The notes: generated from the sequence alone by a model not told the origin. DNA of 64,000 nt from Loripinus fragilis (GCA_964019695.1 OZ026516.1:84089188-84153187), one strand, 5' to 3'; shown: positions 11,218 through 23,929, counted from the first letter of the stretch. Program-made: numbers and translations.

Positions 11218-13833
11218 TTTACACAATGTAAGATACGTTACAAAATATAAGGATAAAATACTCAATGTAGTTAAATATTAGAGAATATTCACTATGTGTT
11301 TTAAATACCCTAAGGAATAATGTATAGCTATATAATAAGTGTTTAGCAATAGGGGTTTTCATCATGTGGTGATGCGCAAGAAGATTCAAGGTCAAATTGA
11401 AAGAAATTATGTTTTATTAACATTATCTCTATTTTAATCGATAAAAATCAAATATCCCTTTTAAAACATGTCATTTTCGTATAATTTCTAAGTTGCAATG
11501 TTATGTGATTATATCAATTTGGTTTCACACACACTATGTATTCTATATAACCACAATAAGTATTTTGAAAAACAGACTATTTTGTAACGTATCTTACACA
11601 TATGGAGTCTCATCTGTTTATACAATGTTCATCCACTTGATGTTATACCATGAATCATCCAGTTTGATTAAATTGACTAGTAGTGAGTCTAGTACAATAA
11701 CTAATGAGAAATGCTTATCCTATATATATTAAAAATAATCAATTCACAACCAGCAGAGCACACAATACAGATAGGGTGCATAATTGCAGAGTGAAAGTGG
11801 TATTTATAGAAAATGATGTAAAAGATTTTCAGTTATGCTTGTGAATCAGAACAAACACAAACTTATTCATAAACAGTTATTTAACTATCCAAATTCAAAC
11901 AATTAAAGTAATCATTCCAACGGTCATTCCTGTCTAATGTCTACAAAGGGATTGTAACGTTTCTTATGCTTTCAGCTTAAATGTCGCTTTGATCATTTCA
12001 ATATCAGATTTTAATACCCTAAACTGATGCTGACGCTTTCCAGTTGCAACATGTTTGACAATGCTACACAGAACTTCACAATGAGTCGCACATTAATGAC
12101 ATTATCTAATCAGACGTTGAGTTACATTTGAAATTACATTTGAATAGCCTATTTTACACTCCTTAAAAACTAACATGAAATACAAAAGATTCATATGAAA
12201 AATTTATGTTATTTCCATTTCACTGACAAGAGAATATTGTGACAAAAGACAACATCACCTTTAACCAGCCATGAAAGCTATTGCGTCAGTATTTTCCTAA
12301 GTTGTGACTTCAGATAACAGGAAACACTGATTTCATAATATACGTTACAAAAACATAAGATACGTTATGCAAAGTAATCTGAACTCAAAGAGCCCAGTAC
12401 ACTATTTCTTGACATAAAATATTCACATGTGCTGTTTATTCAATTTTATAACAAAAAATGACCGATTAATTCTTGCTATCACAAAGTATTTCCCTTTTGT
12501 TTTCAATAAGATACGTGACTTTTCATAAAATACGTTACGCTGAAAGGATCTGTTGTAGGCAATGTTTTCTGTTTTCATATTGACCAAAATATCATTTGTT
12601 TGGCTAATTGGTTTTTAGCATTTCATATTTCAAATAGTTTCAAATGCTTCATATTGAACAATATGATATTTTCAACGATGTTATACCTTTGTTTCTCAAC
12701 GCTATGTGATTTTGTAAAATTCAAAAGTTTCAAATTGTCCCGCTTCATAACCTTAAGTTTTGAATAAAAAATAGTGCCCAGTGCTTCTGCTGACAATATA
12801 AATAACATAGCACATGTGCATACAGGGGTACACTTGATTTATCAGCATAGAGATGCAGCCTTCTAATGGAGCGTCACGTATCTTATTTTAACGTATCTTA
12901 TTCCAATAAAATGTTAAAGTCCATTTTAGCCAGGTTTAACTAGTATTCCACGAATGCTATATTATTTTCCCTTAAGTAAACATTTGGCAGTATTGTGCGG
13001 GCAAGGGTTAGGATAAAGTTTTTTTAAAGACTGAAGTGCACTCAAAAAACACTGTAACGTATCTTACCAAATATTTTGGTGTTTTTGTATTCTGGATGAA
13101 ACCTTTGTTTATATTTTAATTAAGATAGATCACAGTACAGTTTTGTGGTTTAAATCTTTTATACTGATATATTTGCATCTAAAATAATCAGTTGCATACT
13201 AAAAATAAACATAATTTGGAAATGCTATGACCCAGAAATAGACTGTAACGTATCTTACTTTAAAAATCGGGACAAGTGATTATTATTTTTCATCAAAATT
13301 TCTACATCTGAAACAGGTAAAGAGTATCGGCAATCTATATAATCGTATCTTAGGTTTACGCCAAAAAACTTTTTTGGGATGAAATACATGTAAATGGGCC
13401 AATAAAATAACTACTTTTGAAAAACATAAACCAGGGACACGAGAATTTGGTAGATTTAGAAGCATAGTATATTCAAAAATTACATTTTTCTATACATAAT
13501 CTAAACTTTTTTATGTTAAAAACCTCAAACAGGTATTAGATGAGTTATACAAAACCCAATGCCTTAACATATCATGCAATAAGAATATTTTATAAGCGTG
13601 GGACAGTGTATTTTCATATTTTGTCCATTTAGCGTAGAAGGAATGTTATGCTTGAATGAAGTACATAATTGCGTATCTTGAAAATGATTAGGCAGATTAG
13701 CACACCTGAATGACCTGATATGCAGCAATTCTTAAACAATTGGTTTTTGGATTAAAATTTGAGTGAAATATGCTGATATGCATCTTATCTGTAATTGCGT
13801 ATCTTGAAAATGATAAGGTAGATTAGCACACCT
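11218..13833. repeat. Region carrying dispersed GTAAGATACGTTAC motifs
   Basis: About a dozen exact or near copies of GTAAGATACGTTAC or its inverse GTAACGTATCTTAC occur, near 11228, 11581, 11953, 12340, 12357, 12506, 12530, 12870, 12884, 13052, 13245, 13340, 13668 and 13796. There is no recognisable protein. The right edge has a short direct duplication (TTGCGTATCTTGAAAATGAT plus TTAGCACACCTGA at 13666 and 13795). Clear terminal inverted repeats were not located. I read it as a decayed DNA transposon with internal transposase-binding-like repeats. The motif is one base from that of the 27.2-35.9 kb element. Confidence 0.55.
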
Positions 13834-13836
13834 GAT

Positions 13837-15089
13837 CAAGGTTGGCAATCGACCGGTCAATTAGCATATTGACCAGACCAGTGGTCATTACTGGTTTTAA
13901 CCGATCATTACTGGTCGATTGGTGGTCAATTGGTCGATTGAAAAAACATGGTTGATGTGAAGATACTTAGCATTAGTTATTTCATTTTACAAGACTCTAT
14001 AAATAGACTTAAAATAGTTTCAATATAAGATAATACAGGCCTAATTCATGAGTTGCTGTTGCTTTAAAAAATGAATGAATAAAAAGTTATTTAAAATAGG
14101 CGGTAAAACAAACAAAATGAAATGTCAATAGTTTTAAATCTCCCGTCTCAATCAAACTGAATCGTTTCCACAACTTTCAGTTCAGACTTAAGACTTGAAC
14201 TTATTTCCAATTAACCATTAAAAAGGGGGGGGGGGAGCAAATGCAATCAATGAAATTAAATAAATTTTAAAACTACTGTAGCTTTTTCATAGTCATAAAA
14301 ACTATTCAAATCAGTGACTGATTAAATGAAAGAAAGTACAAAAAATCAATCAATACTTCAAATTGATCATCAAAGGGGTCATCATGTATAAATTACTCTT
14401 TGCTCTATTAGTTAAAATGCAAATTAAATTGGCCTCTCAGGTGAAAAGACAAAGGTGTGAAAATTGTAAAGAAAACACTAAATGTTGAACTACATGTAAA
14501 TATCAAGAAGTTAATTTTAACTTTAATTACCCCAGAGCAAACAAGTGTCAAATTACTGGACATGTCTCTCAGACTGAAGAAGGTGTGTCCAGTTTTTAAG
14601 ACCTATCCAATCACTGAGCTTAAAATGCATTGGCTAATTCAGTGGTATCTGTGTTAATATATAGGTGTGAAAGTGTGGTCATTCTGTCATCTGCTGGTAT
14701 CAGTTCAGTTAAGTTAATAATTTTACCAGTGTCATTGATTATTTTTATTGTCTCAAAATGATGAAAAAAGTTATTTTATTCTGCCCTTGATGATTAAAAA
14801 AGACAATATAGTTTTAGGTGCCTGGGCTGTAATGCAGAAGTCAGTGCTAAGGTGAAAAGTGCCCTTGGCAGGGACGTAACAGTATTTTTTTTCTCTTTTC
14901 AATAAATATAACATAAAACTTGACCTAATATCTCAATCCACCACTAAAACGGCCACTTAAATTTTTCAATCGACCACTCAGATTCATATTGACCCGTATT
15001 GACCACTTTTTGGCTTATTGACCACGACGGTTTTAACCAGTTTAAACCCCTGGTTAAAACCGGGGGGGGGTTTCCACCGCCCAACCTTG
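13837..15089. mobile_element. 1.25-kb TIR element with TGGTCAAT/TCGATTG arrays
   Basis: Starts CAAGGTTGGCAATCGACCGG and ends with the inverse of CAAGGTTGGGCGGTGGAAACC. Both ends carry clusters of ATTGACCA/TGGTCAAT, TCGATTG and GGTTTTAACC (13845-13945 and 14935-15060). The interior is AT-rich without a protein I recognise. No target duplication was identified with confidence. Confidence 0.65.
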
Positions 15090-16124
15090 AGTATTTGGGG
15101 TATAGAATTGAATGGAAAAAGCAGCACATTATTTCTTAGTATCAGACATCCTTCTCTCCAACTTTCGTTGAACAAATTTTTTGTATTAAACACATTCCCC
15201 AGCATGCTACATCTAGGCTTAATAAGGGACCAGGACGAGATCTGACCAGGCCGAGTTGACCCGCATTCCAGCTGATCCCCAGGCTGGGAGGGGGTGTGGT
15301 TGCAAATGACTAGTGAATAACATGGAACCAGACAGTGAGACTTTCTCGGACAGTTTGGCTGCCCCTCATGTGTACAAACAATATAAAAGGGGTCTATTGA
15401 GCTGAGTTAGTAATTTATTCAAATGATTGACAATCAGAATGTGGGACAATCTAAAATCTGGACTAAACAGGTCTAAGAAACGCATAAAAGGACAGAATTT
15501 CTGTCAAACGATAGAATATCTGTCGTTTCACAGATCTGGTTATCTGTCAAACGACAGATATATACTGTTTGAAATGTTACAGTATCAAATAAATTGTACA
15601 ATTCGAAAAAACCGCATACTGGTACATGTTGAAAACTCATCATATTAACATCAATTACCTTTTCGAGAAGACCAGGGGTGTCTAGAATAGTGCGTTTTCT
15701 GCGGAAATAGAGCAATACTAACCCTCCCTTTTTCCCTTGTATTCTGGTCTTGAAAACACTCTAATTCGGATATTTTTTGCCTTTTTCTCCGCTATTTTGC
15801 TGAAATTGAAACAACTCTCTGTCAATCTACCTGCAAGTCGCCATCTTCTTTGACTGGTTGTCTCCTTTTTTCTGATAAAGTTCGTTTTTGGCCGTTTCGG
15901 TTGCAGAAGCTGGATTCGTTTAGTTGGTTGAAACTACGGTAGACAAGACAGTACAACATTCTTAATTTTTAGGTTATTGTTGGTTTCGCTCGTGAGCCGT
16001 TTCACCCATGAGTTGGCCCTTGTAACACATTTTGATTGTTACGCCAAATGACATTTCAACTATGGCTCATTTTGTCCCATTATTGTTTGTCACTCTGTCC
16101 GTATTTTATTAACATGTACATTGG
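15090..16124. other. SPSB3 intron 1, non-coding, with inverted-repeat arm
   Basis: No gene recognised. At 15468-15560 lies AGGTCTAAGAAACGCATAAA...CTGTCAAACGATAGAAT. It is repeated inverted at 17507-17612. Within it, TATCTGTCGTTT and AAACGACAGATA form a local palindrome. Confidence 0.5.
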
Positions 16125-16440
16125 CATGCGCAGATCCAGGAATTTTTGCCAGGGGATCCAGGCCAGACCGCCAGAAAAAAGCTCTGACAACGTTTTGTTA
16201 GTCCTCAACTTATTTTACAGTTTTACAGGGGGTGCCAATGGTTATTTCAAAGAAAACTATAATTTTCCAAGGTTTCAGAGGGGTTCCAATATTTTCCAGG
16301 AGGGGGGGTCCAACTTGTTCCAGGGGGGGGGGGGGGGGGGGGGGGGGCTTCCAAATGCTAATTTCTATAGAAACGAATATAACTTGTGATTTTCCAAAGA
16401 GGGTCAGGACCCCCTATCCCCACCTCTGAATCCCCGCATG
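16125..16440. repeat. MITE family A, copy 2
   Basis: Starts CATGCGCAGATCCAGGAATT and ends CTCTGAATCCCCGCATG. It contains a run of about 27 G (16321-16347) and the TTTTACAG / GGTTTCAGAGGGG segments shared with the copy at 46344-46721. Open frames across it are repeat-derived. Confidence 0.7.
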
Positions 16441-17506
16441 ATTGGATTAGGATAGGGTAGGTTTTGGAAACCCAGCAAACACAGTCTCTCTGCCCATCAT
16501 CAAACCTCCCTTTGGATAGTGGAATGGCATTTTGCTGGTGAGCGGATGTTGGCACAGTTTTATATGTTTACTGGGAACTGATTTGCGAATTTCACTACAA
16601 TTAAATGAGACAAATACTGACATTATGTTCAACAGTTCCTTTGACGAATTAACGAACGATCTCCCGCGAGTAAGCAGCATTGATATAACCCTACCCCCTT
16701 GCTAAGCTCAATGAATGAGTCCTTCCATGTAATATACCGATACAAACCTTTGCTACATAATTACACTTGGAAAATGATTTTTGAATCTTAAAATACATTG
16801 GAATGCATTTCCATATGCTCAGATATGGAATAAAAACGTGTTTCTGAATTGTTTTTTGTGTATGTGGAGGGATAGTCTCATACACAGAACGGAGGTGTTT
16901 TACAAAAAAAACACACACGCAAATAAGTGTCAGTTCTGGCGGATACGATCGTAAAGTATTCTTCTGCTTTGGATCAGAGGTTGGTTTATTTTGAATTGGA
17001 TACTTGTATACTTGGGTATGTTTTGACTTGGGACAGCTTCGACTCCAATTGCTCATTGTGCAAAACTAAATAAGGTTGAAACCATCTATTAACCCATAAC
17101 TGCCTCCGTAGGTTGGTTGTCAATGTAAATATGCAATACAACGGTTGCTGGATAGCACAGCAGACGCTGGAAAACGGAGGAACAAAAGGGCAACACACAA
17201 GAAAAATAAAAGGGGTCCAGTCAACCCTTTTATATCACGTGACAGTCAACTTTGCCAATATGGCTGACAGATGTGAAAAGTGAAAACTGAGACAATTTCA
17301 ATCCGTATTTGCAGTTTTAAATGGCACTTCCGGTAAATTTAAGTGTGTAAACTATTTTATTACAACCATTTTCTTCAAAGTGCACCAATAGATCAACTTG
17401 GAATGTTCTCAAAAATGATCTTTTACCTGTCTAGTCTTGTGTATTCCTTGCGACATCTTGCGGTTTTGTTGATACAGAAAGTAGCACATGAAAATGTGAT
17501 AAAATA
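16441..17506. other. SPSB3 intron 1, proximal part
   Basis: Non-coding as far as I can see. 16450-16560 resembles the hairpin segment of family A. The remainder (16690-17500) has open frames on both strands without recognisable domains. Confidence 0.4.
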
Positions 17507-17612
17507 ATGACATATCTGTCGTTTTATAGATTGGTAAAATCTATGAAACGACAGATAATCTATCGTTTGACAGAAATTCTGTCCTTTTATGCGTTTCTTA
17601 GACCTGCTAAAC
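17507..17612 (-). repeat. Inverted-repeat partner of 15468-15560
   Basis: Minus-strand reading gives AGGTCTAAGAAACGCATAAA and CTGTCAAACGATAGATTATC, as at 15468 in the plus direction. It lies 30 bp inside SPSB3 intron 1 from the exon 1 donor. Confidence 0.75.
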
Positions 17613-17641
17613 TCAAATCCCAACCAGTAGTGAACTCTTAC

Positions 17642-17912
17642 AGGAATCATCCTCGCCACATTTGCAATCTTTTTCTTTTCCAGTTTTATAACATTCACAG
17701 AAAGATTCCCCCTTCACTGGCCGTGCTGAGCCCACAGTTAGCGGGGAACAAACTTCCTCTGCGTCCGAATTATCGTCGCCAGCGTCGGTGTCGTCGTCAG
17801 CACGGTCATCTACCGGATCAAAAATATCATCGCCCGCTTCCGGGGGAATAGTTTCAGTTGTCAGTGAATCGTCAGAAGATGATCTTAAGTCTGAATCATC
17901 ACTTGCAGACAT
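17642..17912 (-). CDS. SPSB3: SPSB3-like protein, first coding exon (start codon)
   Basis: Encodes about 90 residues: a Ser/Asp-rich acidic N-terminus (MSASDDSDLRSSSDDS..., then DDRADDDTDAGDD) followed by a Cys-containing segment GESFCECYKTG and CKCGEDDS. Human SPSB3 has the same arrangement (acidic region, then GESFCDC ... DCRCGEEDEYFDWVWD), which ties this exon to the SPRY exons 8.5 kb away. The start is ATG at 17912; an in-frame TGA lies three codons upstream, so translation cannot start further 5' in this exon. The donor is TCCT|GTAAGA at 17641. The dangling T joins AC of exon 2 to give Y-F-D-W-V-W-D. The Cys pattern is conserved but its role is unknown to me. Confidence 0.9.
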
Positions 17913-18081
17913 TCTAATTCATTTTAAAGTTACCAGGGATAAATGAGTTTTGTGTGAAAAAATGACAGATAGTTTGTTGTCATTCCGAAAACTCGTGAGG
18001 ATATCCGACTGAATTTCCGTTTCCGGTATCTTTCTCGGTATAGCTATACACCGAAAAGAACGTTCCTTCCGCGGAAGGAAC
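17913..18081 (-). promoter_or_regulatory. 5' UTR/promoter-proximal region of SPSB3 with a 20-bp palindrome
   Basis: Immediately 5' of the SPSB3 start. 18062-18081 is a perfect 20-bp palindrome, GTTCCTTCCGCGGAAGGAAC, containing two opposed GGAA cores (an ETS-like core) around CCGCGG. A second GGAA-type site (TTTCCGGTATC on plus) is at about 18022. No TATA box is obvious. Promoter function is inferred from position only. Confidence 0.4.
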
Positions 18082-18385
18082 CTACCTACCTACCTACCTA
18101 CCTACCTACCTACCAACCATCCGACCCACCCACCGACCCACCCACCCACCCACCCAACCGCCCGCACGCCCGCCAACACACCCCCACCCACCCACCCACC
18201 CACCCATCCACCCACCTACCTACCTAACTACCTACCCACCCATCCACCCACCCACCCACCTGCCTACCAAGCTACCTACCTACCTACCTACCTACCTACC
18301 TACCTACCTACCTACCTACCTACCTACCTACCTACCTACCTACCTACCTACCTACCCATCGACCCACCTACCCACCAACGCTACC
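18082..18385. repeat. CCTA/CCCA simple-repeat tract
   Basis: About 300 bp of tetranucleotide repeat. CCTA blocks flank a more degenerate CCCA/CCGA middle (18120-18260). It starts right at the palindrome, about 170 bp upstream of the SPSB3 start codon. It is not telomeric (unit CCTA, not CCCTAA). Confidence 0.9.
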
Positions 18386-19340
18386 CCCACCCCCAGTTTA
18401 AGGATAACAAAAATAGTCCCCTAACATTGCGCACTTGAAGTTTCTTCAAAATTTCCAATAACGTCTCTTTGATGAATTGCTTTTACAAAATATATCAGGG
18501 AAAGTAACACCAGGTTGTTCTCAACAACTTTCTTCATCAATAACTTTATTCAAAGTCAATAGTTGAAGCCTGTGTCATTTGAAATTACGGTCAGAAAGTC
18601 TTCAACAACATTTTCCTTTTGGCGTAATCGATATCTGCTCAGCAGTGAAAGCATAAAGTGAAAACGTTTTTGCTGTTTTTTCTCTTTCCAAAAGCAACCG
18701 GATATTAAATAACAAGCAAGAAATATCCTTAAAAAAGATAATCAGACTCAGATAAAATGAAAGTGATTTTACTGACCATTCCAGGGCAGTGCTTCTGTGT
18801 AATATGTTTCACGTTTGCCTTTGGTATACTTTCTTGATGTTCTTTACAGCCTTGTGGTCACAGGCTAGGTAAGGGTTGACCTCTCTGCTCTCTTGTGAGT
18901 GATGTTTCCTTATGTGTTTTGTCACATTCCCATATGGTGTCCCTTGTCAGAAGTAATACTTAATTGTATCGATTCCTGATCTTTGCTGTCTGCTGTAAAA
19001 TCGTTAATGATGTCGTTGGATTAGAAATTGGTGTTTATTTTACATGTAATAACCAAAGTAATATAGAAAAACATTTAACAATTTCATATATATGTTGTTG
19101 TGAAAATAGTTTGTCTTTGAAAACCTCTTAACTTAGACAAGAGAGCCCTTGGCACTTATATGAGGGTGACTGTTAATGAGGGTATAGACAAATGTACTTT
19201 TACCCTAAGCCAAGCTATGGATTTTGATTGATAGGCAGCTGGTGAGGTCAAAGTGATTACAAAGGCACAAAGGTACTATTGGCTGTGAAGAGAGGCCACC
19301 AGCTTTTTAAGCATTTACATGTTTTTACTGTTCTTACTGT
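18386..19340. other. Intergenic, with a dispersed repeat
   Basis: No gene. 18885-18990 (minus orientation) shares CAGGAATCGATACAATTAAG and flanking sequence with 34705-34740 and 63010-63050. This is a dispersed repeat of unknown class. Confidence 0.45.
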
Positions 19341-19348
19341 TGTAGACG

Positions 19349-20720
19349 TCAAACATCAGGCATCTCTGCCTCTTCCAGACACTTTTGGATAATTTGTGTA
19401 CACTCTGGTAGTTTGGCCGGGAATATAACATGCTGGGTCGAACTTAAAAGGATGACACAGTTGTTTAACCTTCTTTTAAAACAGTTCAAGAAGGGTGCCT
19501 GTACAATTTGCTCTGGCAAACTATTCCAAGTGTCAACAACTCTATTGCTGAAACTGTTAGCACGAATTTTCAGTCTTGACCTACGCTTGAATAATTTCAA
19601 CGAGTGACCAGGGATTGCAGTATACTCTGCTAGTGTTAAGAGCTTGTTTTTATCAACTTTATCTATGTCATGTAGTATCTTGTATACTTGGATAACAGCT
19701 GCCCTTTCCCGTCTATATTATAACGAAGGTAATCCCAATGCACGTAGCCTTTCACTGTATGATAGGTGTGATATACCATTTACAAACTTTGTGGCACGTC
19801 TCTGTACGTTATCAATTGCAACTCTATCATTTTTGAAGACTGGGCACCACACTGTTGATGCATATTCTAGGTGAGGGCGGACAAATGACTTGAATAAATT
19901 AAAAGAAATATGTCACTATCTAAGTATGTGAAAGTTCTAAATATAAGTCCCAGGTTACTGTTTGCTATTTTGATTTTGGAGTTTATATGTTTGATAAATG
20001 TTAGTTTGTTGTCTATTATGACACCCAGGGTCTTTCTCTGATTCCACTTTTTCTATAGGGATTTCTTCTTGGTCCTTTCTCATTGTGTTTGTCTGGTTCA
20101 TGTCATGGTTTCCTAAATGCATGTGCTTACACTTTTTGATGTTGAAAAACATTTTCCATAGAACTGACCAGTCTATCGAGTTGTTTACGGCACTTTGCAG
20201 CTGTGCAACTTCTGTCATGCTTGTTACTGTTTGGTATATCTTTGCATCATCGGTAAAAACGTTTTTGAGGGCTTGGATTACTAATCACAAGTCATTAATG
20301 AAATCAGGAATAGGATTGACCCCAGAACACTACCCTGGGGAATTCCACTTGTGACCTTGGCTTTTGTTGAGCTATAGCCTTCCACTAATACTGATGCGTT
20401 CTACCTTTGAGAAATTCTTTGATCCAGGAGTAAAATTTACCTTGGAAATCATAAGCCCATAATTTTTTCAAAAGTCTTTTGTGAGACTCGTTATCAAAAA
20501 CCTTTTGGAAATCGAGGTAAATTACGTCTACGTCTTTTCCAGCATCCAAAGCCTCTGTTAGATCTTCCAAAAATTCTAATAGCTGGGAGTTGCATGACTT
20601 CCTTTTTATAAAACCGTGCTGTTTGGGGGAAATTGTTTTTGGTCATGTGATCGACTATATGGTCCGTTACGAGTCTTTCCATAGTAGCCAAAGACAATAG
20701 CATACGATTTCACAAAATTC
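19349..20720 (-). pseudogene. Decayed LINE reverse transcriptase (CR1/Jockey-like)
   Basis: Minus-strand fragments in several frames line up in ORF2 order. RT palm motifs are VDVIYLDFQKVFDNESHKRL near 20520, GIPQGSVLGSILF near 20330 and FTDDAKIYQ near 20250 (a variant of the catalytic [FY]xDD). The C-terminal end FSNRVVDTWNSLPEQIVQAP lies near 19530, stopping at 19349. Frameshifts separate the pieces, so it cannot be active. No endonuclease domain was seen upstream, so the copy is 5' truncated. Confidence 0.8.
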
Positions 20721-21619
20721 TCAACTGACAATTCGATTTTTTGCCATCTGCTTACTTTATTTCTGGCAATATGGCTTTCCTGTAGCAATGCAATTCTAAG
20801 GATTCTGATAAAATAACGCTTCATAGTAGCTTCAGGCGCATACCTGAGGCATTTTATAGAATACGCCCGCTAAAAGGGGTCTGTGGTTACTCCCTTATAT
20901 GGGGTCAGGGAGTGAAGTCCTCAGGTGGAAAAAATGGTTTCAGAGCAGTTCACAGGGCTAAAATGAGCTCTCAAGACACCGAGTAAACACTGTTGGCTGC
21001 ATTTTTCTTCCAAAAACCAAATTAAATACCTTAAGACCCTATACTTGCGCAGAGTTGCACGCACATGCATATTTGCCCTACAGGTAGGTACAGCACTTAT
21101 TGTGCTCATAGGAAGCATACACCCAAAAGCGCATGTTATTGCTTCCTCATATTTATTTCCGATGTTACAAAATGTGTGAAGATTTATCTATCAAATACAA
21201 CATAGATCTTGTAAGTACTGAATATCCCAGACCCCAAAACAGAACTTGGCTTGAAAAGGTGAAGAGAATATTTGAAATAGTGAAAAATAAAGTGCATGCA
21301 CTTTTCAAAACTTATTGCTTGTTTATTCGACCTATCATTGCTGACCTTGGCCTTCAAGGTCGCTAAAATAAACAGTGACGTGGATGTCGTCAAAATTTAG
21401 ATATATGCATATGCAAATTACTCATCCAATGCAATGGCAAGATTTTTATATTAACCAACAGAATTTTTACATAAATATGTTCTAAGTTGCCATTAGTTGG
21501 GCTTCGCTCCAAAACATTTATCTGATTAAATGCCGACTAGTCACTTGGGCTAGCCCGAAATGTTAGGGGCCACGCAATGTTAGGGGACGTCACAGTAAGC
21601 TTCTTTGATGAAACTTGGT
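20721..21619. other. Intergenic, nothing recognised
   Basis: No domain, tRNA or clear repeat pair seen. Short frames on both strands have no similarity I recognise. Confidence 0.35.
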
Positions 21620-22250
21620 ATGTGAAATGATTGCAATCTGCAGATTATGCAGGACTTTATTTTTGCCATCACATGAACTTTGTGGTTGCTCTAATATATA
21701 AGGCACGTCATTCAAAAGATCCAAGAAACCAAGTTATTGGCGTTCTCAAGGCGGGGTCTACGGTAAATGATATCGTGCATCATTTTGGCTGCTTTAGACA
21801 GACTATTCATGATCTTATGAACCGGAACAACAGTACTGCGTCTGTCAGAGTCTGTGCAAAACCTGGTCGCGAAAGGGTGACAACGTTACGTCCTCATCGC
21901 GTTACACGTTAACTCACCCACGTAACAACCATTATTGCTCGGTCTTTACGGGATTCATGCTCAAACATTATTAATCATTTCATACAAAATAACGGGCCTT
22001 GCATTTTTCAGCACGACACTGCAAGGCTATACACAACGCGTAAATAACCAAACAATATCATGCACAAAATAACGTCAACGTCTTTCCTTGACAGTCATGA
22101 ACCCCATAGAACACGTATAGGATGAATTGGGTCGGAGGGTCAGGTCCGATCCTCAAATGAATGTGATAAATGACTCCAATATGCACCTCTGTTAGAATGA
22201 CAAACGTATCCCTAACGTGCTCATACAACGTTACGTAAATTAAACGAGGC
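21620..22250 (+). pseudogene. Decayed Tc1/mariner-like transposase
   Basis: An N-terminal paired-like HTH is recognisable: VIGVLKAGSTVNDIVHHFGC, then RQTIHDLMNR, SVRVCAKPGRERVTT (consensus ...TGSVxDRPRPGRPRxTT), to a stop at 21912. Downstream in other frames are QHDTARLYTTR (consensus QQDNARPHTA), near 22010-22040, and MNPIEHV.DELGRRVR (consensus NPIEHxWDxLxRR), near 22098-22140, with a stop replacing the W. The order matches Tc1, but the middle catalytic part is shortened and frames are broken. Confidence 0.75.
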
Positions 22251-22726
22251 GACGTATTCTGCTAAGCATTCGTAAAAATGGAGGTCACACTGGTTTCCGA
22301 TAATCTTTTTAACATCACTTCCAGCACGCAGTCAGTAATTTCTTGTTTCCAAATGCTGTGTAACTGTTTATTTTTCTTTAGAAATTTTCATTTTGACCCC
22401 TCTGAACTGAATTATTCATAAAAATCATGCAATTTATAATTTTCATCCAATATTTTTTAGAGACATCAATAAGGCATTGAAGATTCGATGACAGAAAAAA
22501 ATAAACCCGAAAATTAATTTATCATCAAAATATATACTTTTGAATACTATGTAAAGTTTTCATTTTGGGTCAGTGTATTTTTACATGTACGTACATACTT
22601 TAATAAACACCTTAGCCAGTGACTTATATGATCTAATATACGACACTGTCTTAGCGTAGGTATCTGGACTGATCATATTAATCTGCAATAATTCAAAACG
22701 CTATTTTTTTCACGATAGGTAACTAG

Positions 22727-22867
22727 AGTCCGTGCTCAGTAAGAGTAGAGCTACGTAGTTGGTCACGTTATGGTATTTTATTCACCTGTTTGGACAAATA
22801 TAGGGTTTTCTTTCATACTTCTAACTGTAAATCTGTTTCGTCAACCTTCTCTTATCGAGCACGGACT
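22727..22867. repeat. Short TIR element, 141 bp
   Basis: AGTCCGTGCTCAGTAAGAG at 22727 is inverted as CTCTTATCGAGCACGGACT at 22849. The interior is non-coding. Confidence 0.6.
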
Positions 22868-23929
22868 ATACAAAACTACAACAGGTATATAATATTGGTG
22901 TTTGGAGAGTTTCACAGATGGATGAATACGCAAACAATGCGACCTGACTAACCGATTTCCAAATGTATTTGTCCAGGGGTAGAACTTAGCTAAGAACCGC
23001 CCAGGACGGAGTATACCTAGGGAGTAAGAAACAAAACAAATATAGGACTAAGGATGATGAAGAAGAAAAATAGCCTAGCTAGAATAACATTATATTCCCT
23101 TTTCAAAACTGTGCAACGCTGGAGAGTTGCTATTTAAAGTTGATCCTGTGGCCAGGTGGCGTGAGACTAGGTCAAATTGTGTTGGCATGCCTCAGAGGAT
23201 GTTTGTTGCCAGGTGAAGATGTTTGTTGCCAGGTGAATAGGAACAAAGATAAAAAAAAAATTAAAGCTAGAAACGGCTCGCTTAGTTAGAAATAGTATTA
23301 TTTTGACTGGCGGTTACCTTGGTGACTTTTTTTGTCATTTCACATGCCATTCACCAGCCTAGAGGTAAGCGAGATGTGCTGGGCTTGTATTGCCTGATCA
23401 GTAAGTGGAGTAGCGAATCTGGCACATTATACACCGCCTTGACTTTATATGAGTACCTTATACCTGAACGAACCCAATATCCTTGAAGGACCAGAATATG
23501 GGGAAAAACACTATATCAATGCACGATGAGAAGTTTTACCAACTGCACAGAAACAATGATAGCTGTCCCGACATCTAAATACATGTAATCTGGAAAAAAC
23601 AGATCCTTCAGAAATAGAGAGAATTTACAATATAAGAAAACAGCAGACTTGGTTTTATTGAGTCTTTTCCTGAGAACTACTGGTTAAGGGGGAAGGGTGG
23701 GAGTTTAGGTTGGTGGGTGGGCGGATGGGTGGGTAAGTGTGAAACTTGAAAGAAGGTATATCCAGAAAACAAACTTGTTTTAATTGGAATGACTCAGGAC
23801 TTATTTCAGTTTCTTTGTGAATTCCTATCGTATGTGCGGTCGCACCGAGGTGCGAGCCGCACTAACGACAGGGCCCGGGTGGTCTCAAAGTGTTCAGTTC
23901 TTTCACATTTTAATACATCATGATACTGT

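Noticed and set aside
16036..16429. Open frames rich in Gly with FCQG and GGSNLFQ-like peptides
   Set aside because: They translate MITE family A, including its long G-run. The same peptides appear at 46430-46885 and 49135-49560, also inside family A copies.
18082..18385. Interstitial telomere repeat
   Set aside because: The unit is CCTA/CCCA, not the animal telomere unit (TTAGGG/CCCTAA).
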